Positions 21,130 to 31,698 of a stretch of 64,000 bases of DNA are shown here, piece by piece. Location of the stretch: assembly GCA_951213105.1 (NCBI GenBank), contig OX578135.1:164290750-164354749 (forward strand), written 5' to 3'. The first letter of the stretch is position 1; each line of letters begins with the position of its first letter. Below the pieces are notes generated by a model. It was given only the letters and a program-made list of their open reading frames with translations, was not told the origin of the DNA and searched no databases. Source of the DNA: Amaurobius ferox (Eukaryota; Arthropoda; Arachnida; Araneae; Amaurobiidae). Made by a program: the position numbers and the translations under genes.

Positions 21130-23170
21130 CAATACCCCTCCGCTTCTAAGAAAAGAGTGCTTTTCCTATTCGTAGGTTAAGGGATATACCAAGAGCATTG
21201 TTCTTACATATCCCTCCGCAATATCGGGGTTACGAAGTGAACTGCGAGAATCTTGTAGGGTGAGATACTTGAAAATATCGTATGACGCAGGGTATGCCAA
21301 GAGGATCGAACATGAATTTTAAGAATGTGCCGCTTTTTGCGTTTTTTTCACAAAAAGTTTTCAAAACGTTAAAAAAACAACAAAAATGTGTGTTTTTTCA
21401 ACAAGTTGAAGTTTTGGAGTTGTTGGATTTCTCTATGGGAATTAACATGGGTTTTCACACTTTTGCGAATTTTTTAGAAAAAAAATGTGGTTTTTTGCAA
21501 AAATGCAGCCAAAAATGTGTTTTTTGCAAAACGCGGAATCGGCCGATTTTTTTCAAACTGTCGGATTTCTCTATGGGAATTAACATAGGTTTTCACACTT
21601 TTGCAATTTTTTGAAAGAAAATGTGCGTTTTTGTAAAAATGCGGCCAAAAAAGCGTGTTTTTAGAGTAGCAGAATCGCGTGAATTGGGTGTATAGGAGGG
21701 GTGTGTTTCCCCAATCCTTTCGGCCTTGGAGTTTAAAAAATTTTAAATAAATATTTGTATTTTCAATAAATATTCCCAAAAATAAATATTTTAAAGAATC
21801 GTGAAAGTGTGCTTATACCTGAAATACTTGAGTGTTATGAATCTCACAAGTTAATGAAAGGAAGCGATAAAATCTTAAATTTAAATAATAGCAGATACCA
21901 ATGTCTGTATATATATATATGTTTTTACAAGTGTACTACTACCATAGGGGTACCTTTCAATCTTAACATGTTTTAAAAACCGCAGAGTGCATTAAATCAC
22001 GATGACAGATCTACCCCTCCCCACCTCGCGTGAATGTGGATAGTTACATCGTATGGCCAGTGCGGGAAAGATGAGGATACTGCTAACAGAGCGTGGTTCT
22101 GTATCTGGACATAACTTGAGGCAATATGTCGCGTTGGGTTTGGCCGACTGTTTAGAACTGCTCTCGCTGCTATTGTTAACATCTGTGGTGGAGGATAGTT
22201 TTTACGGGCTCATAGAATGCTTGTGTTGGACCATCGCGAAATGCTATTCTCAGCTGGGAGAGGCTCTTTTAAAGAAGTTATTAAATTTTAACATGTTCTA
22301 AAAAGAATCTTTCATTCATTAGTGTTATGAATCTCGCAAGTTAATTAAAGGATGTTAATTAAATTAATTGATTAAGTATTGAATGCCTGTATACCAGGAG
22401 CATGTCAAAGACATGTCAAGGGGTATGTCAAAGCGTACCAAGGGTGTACCAAAGGAGTATGCTGAAGGAATGCTAAGGTCTTACACTATCCCTCCGCTAT
22501 ATCGCGGTTACGAAGTGAACTGCGAGAATCTTGTAGGGTGAGATAGTTGAAAATATCGTATGATGAGGGGTATGCCAAGAGCATCGAACATAAATTTTAA
22601 GAATGTGCCGCTTTTAGCGTTTTTTTCACAAAAAGTTTTAAAAACGTTAAAAACAACAAAAATGTGCGTTTTTTTCAGCAAGTTAAAGTTTTGGAGTTGT
22701 TGGATTTCTCTATGGGAATTAACATGGGTTTTCACACTTTTGTGAATTTTTTAGAAAAAAAATGTGGTTTTTTGCAAAAAAGCGGCCAAAAATGTGTTTT
22801 TTGAAAAATGCGGAATCGGCCGATTTTTTTCACAATGTCGGATTTCTCTATGGGAATTAACATAGGTTTTCGCACTTTTGTAATTTTTTGAAAAAAAATG
22901 TGCGTTTTTGCAAAAATGCGGCCAAAAAAGCGTGTTTTTAGAGTAGCAGAATCGCATGAATTGGGTGTATGGGTGGGGGTGTGTTTCCCCAACCATTTCG
23001 GTCTTGGATTTCAAAATTTAAAAAAATAAATATTTTAAATAATTGTGAAAGTGTGCTTATGTCCAAAATACTTGAGTGTCATGAATCTCACAAGTTAATT
23101 AAAGGATGATAATTAAATAAAGTCTTGGAGTTTAAATAATAGCAGATGCCAATGTCTGTATACGTATGTT
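21130..23170 (+). repeat. Two diverged direct copies of an ~800-bp block in left arm
   Basis: 21130-21960 and 22380-23170 align in order: CTGCGAGAATCTTGTAGGGT, AAAATATCGTATGA, TTTTAAGAATGTGCCGCTTTT, two copies of the motif ATTTCTCTATGGGAATTAAC, GCGGCCAAAAAAGCGTG and TAGCAGAATCGC. Mirror copies occupy about 27900-29930. Open frames in these blocks (for example 21282-21614 and 22751-23014) arise from A/T-run-rich repeat sequence and are not genes. Confidence 0.8.
22053..22301 (+). CDS. Unrecognised 82-residue open frame, left arm copy
   Basis: An ATG-initiated frame between the two repeat blocks of the left arm, in a segment less AT-biased than its neighbours. The product has a basic N-terminus followed by a leucine-rich hydrophobic stretch (residues about 29-42, LADCLELLSLLLLT) and four cysteines; it could form one or two membrane or amphipathic helices. 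An identical frame lies in the other arm at 28783-29031. I do not recognise it. Being intact in both arms shows little, because the arms are nearly identical overall. It may be chance. Confidence 0.25.
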   Translation: MASAGKMRILLTERGSVSGHNLRQYVALGLADCLELLSLLLLTSVVEDSFYGLIECLCWTIAKCYSQLGEALLKKLLNFNMF

Positions 23171-23239
23171 ATTTCTTTAAACCAACATGTTTTAATACGT
23201 GCGTTATTCTAAGAGGGAGAAACACCTAATATGCTGATA

Positions 23240-23758
23240 CATATGACACACGCGCTCAGCACAAATCGATGGAAATAAATGGTGAGATAGTTTTTAAAGA
23301 CGAGACTTTGAAATTGTTTTCGATAAATAAGGTATTTGAGGTTATTTAACGTGTGAATGAACGATACATACCAATAAAATGAGGAACTAGGTTAAGTTTT
23401 GAAGTATAGGACTTTGAAGTTTTTAGCTAAATGCAATATGTGCCAACATTTTATAAGATGATATCACCTGCAGAGTGAGTATAAGACGATCCCATCAGCA
23501 GCAGCTAGTTACAAAGTGTCGAACTAGACGAACATTTCTACGATACAAAATTTAAATATCCAACCCAAATACAATGCTTTATAGCTTTTAAAGGGCTTGG
23601 AAACACCTACTAAGGCGACACGCACGATACTTATAACCGATACATAACCACGAAATGGGAAACTAACAAAGATTTTTTAGGGGTAGAACTTGAATTTATA
23701 ATTAAACATGATTTATACTAACTACTGCAAAGGGAGAAATACATAGCGAAAGGGGTTA

Positions 23759-23798
<40 letters not shown>

Positions 23799-25066
23799 GC
23801 ATATAACCAACACCCACCGGTGGAATGCAGATCTAAGATAGTATTTTTAGGAGAAGACATGGTATTTTTAAGTAAATAGAGTATTTAGAAGCATTTAAAG
23901 AGATATAAACATATGATAAGGTAATATCCATAATACACACAACTAATATAGGACAGCGAAAGGAAAACTTTAGTATTGTTTAGAGACCGAACTTCAAATT
24001 TTTAAGTAAATGTAGGTGTTTGGAAAATTTTTAATGAACTATGTGCGTTACACATGTCTCCGATCACAGTGGTGGAAAAGTGATACCGGAGCAGTTTTTA
24101 AAGATGTGACTTTAACTTTTTTCAATTAAGTGAAGAATCTACTAAATATTAGAGGGTGCTAGCGCTTACCGAGGGTTTTATGTATAATACACATAAGCAG
24201 CATATAACATTAGGAAGGGGATATTAGAAAAATTTTTAAAGATAGGACTTTAGATTTTGGAACTAAATGAGATATCAAGAAACATTTAAAGGGGATGAAA
24301 ACATCTAATGAGACGGAATGGGGGTGTACTTACTCAAGATACCCAACACTGAAATTATTCACTAAGATAAATTTTTAAAGTAAAGACTTTAGAAGTTTCA
24401 CATAAAAGGCAATTTATACTAGTTTTTAAAGAAATGAAAGCGCCCAGCGAGATGACTTAGAATGAATACAACGCCGATATATATAACAGTGAAAAGAAAA
24501 CTTAAATATTGTTTAAAGACTGCACTTCAAATTTCAAAGTAAATGTACATACCCAGAAACTTTTAATGGACTAGTATAATACACATACTCGATATAACAG
24601 TTAAATGACGAACTAAGAATAATTTATAAGTATGTAACTTTGGATTTTTTTAGTTAAATAGGGATTTCAGCTAATTTTTAGAGGGATAGAAAGGTATACT
24701 AAAGGGTGTACAACAAATTTTTAGAAGGAACTAAGGGAATTTTCTAGCTAAATAGGGATTTCCACTACTTTTTAAAGGGATATAAAGACATACTAAAGGG
24801 TATACAGTAAAATTTTAGAGGGGACTTTGAGAATTTTTTAGCTAAATAGGGATTTCTACTAACTTTTAAGGAATAGAAACACGTACTGAAGAGTATAGAG
24901 CGTAATCATTACTAACACCTAGTGCTAAAATGAGGAATTAGAGTAATATTTAGGGGATGGGACTTTAGATTTTTAAGTAAATGTTGTGTTTAAAAACTTT
25001 TAAAGTAGCGTAAATGCCTACTAAGATGACATATGCGATACACATAGCCAATACATAGTTATTAAA
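23240..25066 (+). repeat. Degenerate tandem array, inner part of left arm
   Basis: About 13 diverged units spaced roughly 90-190 bp apart share a core like GGACTTTAGATTTTTAAGTA, followed by TTTTTAAAG and a TACTAAGRTGA-type stretch with GATACACATA. Three adjacent units at 24650-24900 share AAATAGGGATTTC. The mirror array spans 26017-27860. No gene is visible. Confidence 0.65.
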
Positions 25067-26016
25067 CTTCTATTTTATACCATAGTTTAACAGTAACCAT
25101 GATATGACCTTGATGTGACCTTGTCGTGTAGGGGGTGTCGTTGAAGTATCGATTTTATCACTTCTGCTGTGGATTTCGTGCTGTCAAGACGCGTTTCAAG
25201 TTGCTCTGCGAATGTGTCAGTTTAAGTTGGTAAAGCTGGAGATGTTATATCTGTCATTATTCATCGGTCTACACCTAATGCAGCATTTTTGAGTCGGATT
25301 GAACATGTAAGTACTTGCTTTAATATGATTTTATTCTATTATTTTATTAAACTTAGTATTTTTATAGTATGTTACAGCTTCATTATTTTATTTAGTTAAG
25401 ATTTTTATCAATTTAATGTAGTTTGTTGGGGTTTTAGTACCTAGATATATTATTCAGCTTGGTAATTTTATTATTTTAGCTGATTTCTGATGGGATTGGT
25501 ATAATGGATTCGCGATTACTTTATATAAATCTTGGGGTATGTATTACATTGCTACATAGAATAATGTATGTTTATATTAACGTACAACATTTTTTATCTT
25601 GTATAGACATGTCTTGTCTGTTTTAGAATGTCGATGATCTGTATTATCTACACAACTTCACTATATATTTTTCGCCTCTTTAAAGGTTATTTACTTAGAA
25701 ATTTTAAGGATTCCCCTTTAAAATATTTGTAGTATCCCCATTTCGCTGTTATCTGATGATGATGAAATCATCTCATACCGCCTTATTAGGTGTTTTTGAC
25801 TCTTTAAATGTTCTTAAACATCTCATTTACCCAAAAAATTCAGAGTTCTATCCTTAAAAACTTACTTAAATTAACATTTAACTATTATGTGCCCGCGATG
25901 TGTATCACACATGCCGTCTGAATCTTCGTATTCGTCCGCTTTAAGTGTTGATATATTGCGCTTAGTTAGAAAAATTTTTAGGTGTTATTCTAAAAAGCCA
26001 TCTTAGCTTTTCCCTA
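25067..26016 (+). other. Spacer of element A with relic of a spliced zinc-finger gene
   Basis: Position 25314 begins GTAAGTACTTGCTTTAA, and the following 150 bp align with the intron of the element-B finger gene (47613-47780): TTATTTAGTTAAGA/TTTAATTAGTAC, ATCAATTTAATGTA/TTAATTTAATGTG, TTTAGTACCTAGATAT/TTTAGTATCTAGAAAT. TTTTATCTTGTATAG at 25591-25605, followed by ACATGTCTTGTCTG, resembles the acceptor and first finger of that gene (CATAG then GTATGTCTTACTTG). Reading onward gives C-L-V-C but no complete finger. I infer a decayed exon-intron fragment. Confidence 0.5.
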
Positions 26017-27284
26017 TTTAATAACTATGTATTGGCTATGTGTATCGCATATGTCATCTTAGTAGGCATTTACGCTACTTTAAAAGTTTTTAAACACAAC
26101 ATTTACTTAAAAATCTAAAGTCCCATCCCCTAAATATTACTCTAATTCCTCATTTTAGCACTAGGTGTTAGTAATGATTACGCTCTATACTCTTCAGTAC
26201 GTGTTTCTATTCCTTAAAAGTTAGTAGAAATCCCTATTTAGCTAAAAAATTCTCAAAGTCCCCTCTAAAATTTTACTGTATACCCTTTAGTATGTCTTTA
26301 TATCCCTTTAAAAAGTAGTGGAAATCCCTATTTAGCTAGAAAATTCCCTTAGTTCCTTCTAAAAATTTGTTGTACACCCTTTAGTATACCTTTCTATCCC
26401 TCTAAAAATTAGCTGAAATCCCTATTTAACTAAAAAAATTCGAAATTACATACTTATAAATTATTCTTAGTTCGTCATTTAACTGTTATATCGAGTATGT
26501 GTATTATACTAGTCCATTAAAAGTTTCTGGGTATGTACATTTACTTTGAAATTTGAAGTGCAGTCTTTAAACAATATTTAAGTTTTCTTTTCACTGTTAT
26601 ATATATCGGCGTTGTATTCATTCTAAGTCATCTCGCTGGGCGCTTTCATTTCTTTAAAAACTAGTATAAATTGCCTTTTATGTGAAACTTCTAAAGTCTT
26701 TACTTTAAAAATTTATCTTAGTGAATAATTTCAGTGTTGGGTATCTTGAGTAAGTACACCCCCATTCCGTCTCATTAGATGTTTTCATCCCCTTTAAATG
26801 TTTCTTGATATCTCATTTAGTTCCAAAATCTAAAGTCCTATCTTTAAAAATTTTTCTAATATCCCCTTCCTAATGTTATATGCTGCTTATGTGTATTATA
26901 CATAAAACCCTCGGTAAGCGCTAGCACCCTCTAATATTTAGTAGATTCTTCACTTAATTGAAAAAAGTTAAAGTCACATCTTTAAAAACTGCTCCGGTAT
27001 CACTTTTCCACCACTGTGATCGGAGACATGTGTAACGCACATAGTTCATTAAAAATTTTCCAAACACCTACATTTACTTAAAAATTTGAAGTTCGGTCTC
27101 TAAACAATACTAAAGTTTTCCTTTCGCTGTCCTATATTAGTTGTGTGTATTATGGATATTACCTTATCATATGTTTATATCTCTTTAAATGCTTCTAAAT
27201 ACTCTATTTACTTAAAAATACCATGTCTTCTCCTAAAAATACTATCTTAGATCTGCATTCCACCGGTGGGTGTTGGTTATATGC

Positions 27285-27324
<40 letters not shown>

Positions 27325-28782
27325 TAACCCCTTTCGCTATGTATTTCTCCCTTTGCAGTAGTTAGTATAAATCATGTTTAATTATAAATTCAAGTTCTAC
27401 CCCTAAAAAATCTTTGTTAGTTTCCCATTTCGTGGTTATGTATCGGTTATAAGTATCGTGCGTGTCGCCTTAGTAGGTGTTTCCAAGCCCTTTAAAAGCT
27501 ATAAAGCATTGTATTTGGGTTGGATATTTAAATTTTGTATCGTAGAAATGTTCGTCTAGTTCGACACTTTGTAACTAGCTGCTGCTGATGGGATCGTCTT
27601 ATACTCACTCTGCAGGTGATATCATCTTATAAAATGTTGGCACATATTGCATTTAGCTAAAAACTTCAAAGTCCTATACTTCAAAACTTAACCTAGTTCC
27701 TCATTTTATTGGTATGTATCGTTCATTCACACGTTAAATAACCTCAAATACCTTATTTATCGAAAACAATTTCAAAGTCTCGTCTTTAAAAACTATCTCA
27801 CCATTTATTTCCATCGATTTGTGCTGAGCGCGTGTGTCATATGTATCAGCATATTAGGTGTTTCTCCCTCTTAGAATAACGCACGTATTAAAACATGTTG
27901 GTTTAAAGAAATAACATACGTATACAGACATTGGCATCTGCTATTATTTAAACTCCAAGACTTTATTTAATTATCATCCTTTAATTAACTTGTGAGATTC
28001 ATGACACTCAAGTATTTTGGACATAAGCACACTTTCACAATTATTTAAAATATTTATTTTTTTAAATTTTGAAATCCAAGACCGAAATGGTTGGGGAAAC
28101 ACACCCCCACCCATACACCCAATTCATGCGATTCTGCTACTCTAAAAACACGCTTTTTTGGCCGCATTTTTGCAAAAACGCACATTTTTTTTCAAAAAAT
28201 TACAAAAGTGCGAAAACCTATGTTAATTCCCATAGAGAAATCCGACATTGTGAAAAAAATCGGCCGATTCCGCATTTTTCAAAAAACACATTTTTGGCCG
28301 CTTTTTTGCAAAAAACCACATTTTTTTTCTAAAAAATTCACAAAAGTGTGAAAACCCATGTTAATTCCCATAGAGAAATCCAACAACTCCAAAACTTTAA
28401 CTTGCTGAAAAAAACGCACATTTTTGTTGTTTTTTAACGTTTTTAAAACTTTTTGTGAAAAAAACGCTAAAAGCGGCACATTCTTAAAATTTATGTTCGA
28501 TGCTCTTGGCATACCCCTCATCATACGATATTTTCAACTATCTCACCCTACAAGATTCTCGCAGTTCACTTCGTAACCGCGATATAGCGGAGGGATAGTG
28601 TAAGACCTTAGCATTCCTTCAGCATACTCCTTTGGTACACCCTTGGTACGCTTTGACATACCCCTTGACATGTCTTTGACATGCTCCTGGTATACAGGCA
28701 TTCAATACTTAATCAATTAATTTAATTAACATCCTTTAATTAACTTGCGAGATTCATAACACTAATGAATGAAAGATTCTTT

Positions 28783-29031
28783 TTAGAACATGTTAAAATT
28801 TAATAACTTCTTTAAAAGAGCCTCTCCCAGCTGAGAATAGCATTTCGCGATGGTCCAACACAAGCATTCTATGAGCCCGTAAAAACTATCCTCCACCACA
28901 GATGTTAACAATAGCAGCGAGAGCAGTTCTAAACAGTCGGCCAAACCCAACGCGACATATTGCCTCAAGTTATGTCCAGATACAGAACCACGCTCTGTTA
29001 GCAGTATCCTCATCTTTCCCGCACTGGCCAT
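28783..29031 (-). CDS. Unrecognised 82-residue open frame, right arm copy
   Basis: Mirror copy of the frame at 22053-22301 with an identical translation. The same reservations apply; listed because the two copies are distinct loci on opposite strands. Confidence 0.25.
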   Translation of the reverse strand: MASAGKMRILLTERGSVSGHNLRQYVALGLADCLELLSLLLLTSVVEDSFYGLIECLCWTIAKCYSQLGEALLKKLLNFNMF

Positions 29032-30193
29032 ACGATGTAACTATCCACATTCACGCGAGGTGGGGAGGGGTAGATCTGTCATCGTGATTTAATGCACTCT
29101 GCGGTTTTTAAAACATGTTAAGATTGAAAGGTACCCCTATGGTAGTAGTACACTTGTAAAAACATATATATATATACAGACATTGGTATCTGCTATTATT
29201 TAAATTTAAGATTTTATCGCTTCCTTTCATTAACTTGTGAGATTCATAACACTCAAGTATTTCAGGTATAAGCACACTTTCACGATTCTTTAAAATATTT
29301 ATTTTTGGGAATATTTATTGAAAATACAAATATTTATTTAAAATTTTTTAAACTCCAAGGCCGAAAGGATTGGGGAAACACACCCCTCCTATACACCCAA
29401 TTCACGCGATTCTGCTACTCTAAAAACACGCTTTTTTGGCCGCATTTTTACAAAAACGCACATTTTCTTTCAAAAAATTGCAAAAGTGTGAAAACCTATG
29501 TTAATTCCCATAGAGAAATCCGACAGTTTGAAAAAAATCGGCCGATTCCGCGTTTTGCAAAAAACACATTTTTGGCTGCATTTTTGCAAAAAACCACATT
29601 TTTTTTCTAAAAAATTCGCAAAAGTGTGAAAACCCATGTTAATTCCCATAGAGAAATCCAACAACTCCAAAACTTCAACTTGTTGAAAAAACACACATTT
29701 TTGTTGTTTTTTTAACGTTTTGAAAACTTTTTGTGAAAAAAACGCAAAAAGCGGCACATTCTTAAAATTCATGTTCGATCCTCTTGGCATACCCTGCGTC
29801 ATACGATATTTTCAAGTATCTCACCCTACACGATTCTCGCAGTTCACTTCGTAACCCCGATATTGCGGAGGGATATGTAAGAACAATGCTCTTGGTATAT
29901 CCCTTAACCTACGAATAGGAAAAGCACTCTTTTCTTAGAAGCGGAGGGGTATTGACATGACCTTGGCATGCCTTCAGCATATCCCTTAGTATACCGCTGG
30001 TATGTCCTCAACATGTAATAACATGTCCTTGGCGGAGGGATATTGGCACGCTCCTAGCATGCGGAGGGATAACAATGGCCTTGATTACTTAATTACTTTA
30101 TTTCATTATCCTCATTAACACCTTTCATTCATTTTAAAAAAAGAAAAAAATCCCAACAATCAGAAAAATCTCAAGTTTTAATTCTCCTTTTCG

Positions 30194-30345
30194 TCGCTAG
30201 GGGGCGCTGATGGTACTGCTCCGCCTTCGTCGCAGAGGCGGAGGTGTTGCCCATCTTCCCCCTGGTGTTGCTATGACAACCCAAACAACAAATATTTCTA
30301 AGTTCTATCCCCGATAGTTCCGCTTTTCACCGCTAGGGGGCGCTG
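30194..30345 (+). promoter_or_regulatory. Two CTCF-like sites, right arm
   Basis: TCGCTAGGGGGCGCTG at 30194-30209 and CCGCTAGGGGGCGCTG at 30330-30345 mirror the left-arm sites. One unit present on the left has been lost here, so the counts are three and two. Sites in the two arms face each other across about 9.3 kb, with motif orientation minus on the left and plus on the right. Confidence 0.5.
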
Positions 30346-30629
30346 ATGGTTTCATACCTCCTCCACAGGTGTTGCCACCCCCAAAAGAGTTTCTTCCCTA
30401 CTTAGAAAAATCTCATTTCAAAAAATTTAATTCCCCCTCAACCCCCCCGTACAAGACTACGACATCGTTGCCACCCGACAAAAAGTTTCTCCAAAATTTT
30501 TACCCCCACCTTTTTTTTCATTCTCCCCCCCTTTTACACCCCCGTCCAGGATTACGGAATTCAAGATGGCGGCCCTACCTCATACCTCACATACCTCCAT
30601 CGGCGGTGAACCGGCCTTCCTCTTCTACT

Positions 30630-30635
30630 AAGCTA
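30630..30635. repeat. TSD of element A, right copy
   Basis: AAGCTA, identical to 20311-20316, followed directly by the last ten bases of the interrupted LTR. Confidence 0.9.
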
Positions 30636-30645
30636 CCTCAGGGCA

Positions 30646-31372
30646 GCGTCTTCTTTAGTTTCTTACCGATTTACACCAGTCGGGCCTACGTTACGTTTCC
30701 ACCCCACGAATCTCAAAGAGTTAATATAACATTTAAGGAAAAATTACAATGAAATGAATTATTGTCTCGGTAGCGGCAGAGAGTGACTTCAGGAGCCGCA
30801 GTTTGCCAACCTTTAGTATATGCTATCCCGTATTTAAAAAAATATGATGTGGACAGCACATGACTTTCCGTACATAATTCTATGACTTACACCGACAAAA
30901 TGGTGTACAACGCACAATATTTTAGGCATTAAATTTATATCACGTAAATTGAAATTATGCGCTTTTGGCAATTTATTATTGAAGACTTTCTCGTCTTATA
31001 CATGAGCAAAAACCCCGTCAAAATGCAATAGACTTTAATTGATATTCCTTGACATAAATCACTATTGACGAATTATCGGGCATCAAAATACATAAGTATT
31101 GTAAATAGGGGGATTCGGGACCAGCAGGAGCTATTCTTTAACATGCGGCTTCTGCAAGAGCTATATTTCTCCATGTTAAAACATAGCTCCGGATGAAGGG
31201 GGTTGGAGCTTCATCTTGTTAAGTGATGTTTCTATGAAGAGATTTTATCAGTCAGATAAGAGTAAGAAGAATGCTATTAATCAGCAGGTAGATATGAAGG
31301 GATTTTTTTTTTACACTATAAATCTAATCCTTGCTTGCAAATTTCATTTCGTTTGTATATCTTAAGCATTCA

Positions 31373-31410
<38 letters not shown>

Positions 31411-31698
31411 CAAGCGTTCCAGATTTTTGATCCGTAAGAATTTTTACATTTCAGAGTACCTTCAATTATATTGGATTCTGTGAGTATATATGTAAACAGT
31501 AATGTATCTTAATATAATTCATCAGGATCTACTTGATCATAGACAGCTTCTGGCAATCTATGTAAATAAATTAACTTTCTCTAAAGAATAAATCTTCATT
31601 TCATTATTTAACTTACATATTTTTTAAAATTATAGTCCCACCTCCACCCGATGTATACAATACACCGATACAATTTTAATTTAGCATGGCTTAGTCAT
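30646..31698. other. Spacer between the split LTR and the pPolB relic
   Basis: AT-rich, with a TA microsatellite at 31380-31408. Near 31130-31200, CTTTAACATG and CCATGTTAAAACATAGCTCC weakly resemble the terminal region of element B (CTTTAACATGGGGACTC near 35686). That could be the remnant of another element end, but I found no defined terminus. No gene seen. Confidence 0.4.

Larger units (their letters stand above)
20317..30629. mobile_element. Element A: giant foldback element, Polinton-like ends
   Basis: A 10,313-bp palindrome. The arms are 20317-25066 and 26017-30629, separated by a 950-bp spacer. The left end is AGTAGAAGAGGAAGGCCGG and the right end is its exact complement. A 6-bp TSD (AAGCTA) flanks it inside an LTR. 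The arms are almost identical: I saw only scattered single mismatches plus one unit of about 135 bp missing on the right near 30250. Long terminal inverted repeats and 6-bp TSDs are hallmarks of Polintons/Mavericks, but none of their genes is intact here. Internal parts, from each end inward: CTCF-like repeats, two diverged copies of a block of about 800 bp, then a degenerate tandem array. I infer a non-autonomous derivative. Confidence 0.85.
17183..30645 (+). mobile_element. Non-coding LTR element, 5'-truncated, LTR split by element A
   Basis: 17183-19484 is the internal 3' part and 19485-20316 plus 30636-30645 is the LTR of the same family as the complete element at 36396-43048, in opposite orientation. 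The LTR starts TGTCGCATGG after a purine-rich tract (AATGGGAAAATGGAG). Its last ten bases, CCTCAGGGCA, lie beyond element A. The complete family members read AAGTTACCTTAGGACA where this one reads AAGCTA, element A, then AAGCTACCTCAGGGCA. No open frame of substance exists. The 5' half is missing; the copy starts at the TTAA/MITE junction. Confidence 0.75.

Noticed and set aside
21282..23014. Several 60-110 residue frames on both strands, repeated at 28069-29802
   Set aside because: They arise from T/A-run repeat blocks, read equally in both directions and lack protein-like composition.
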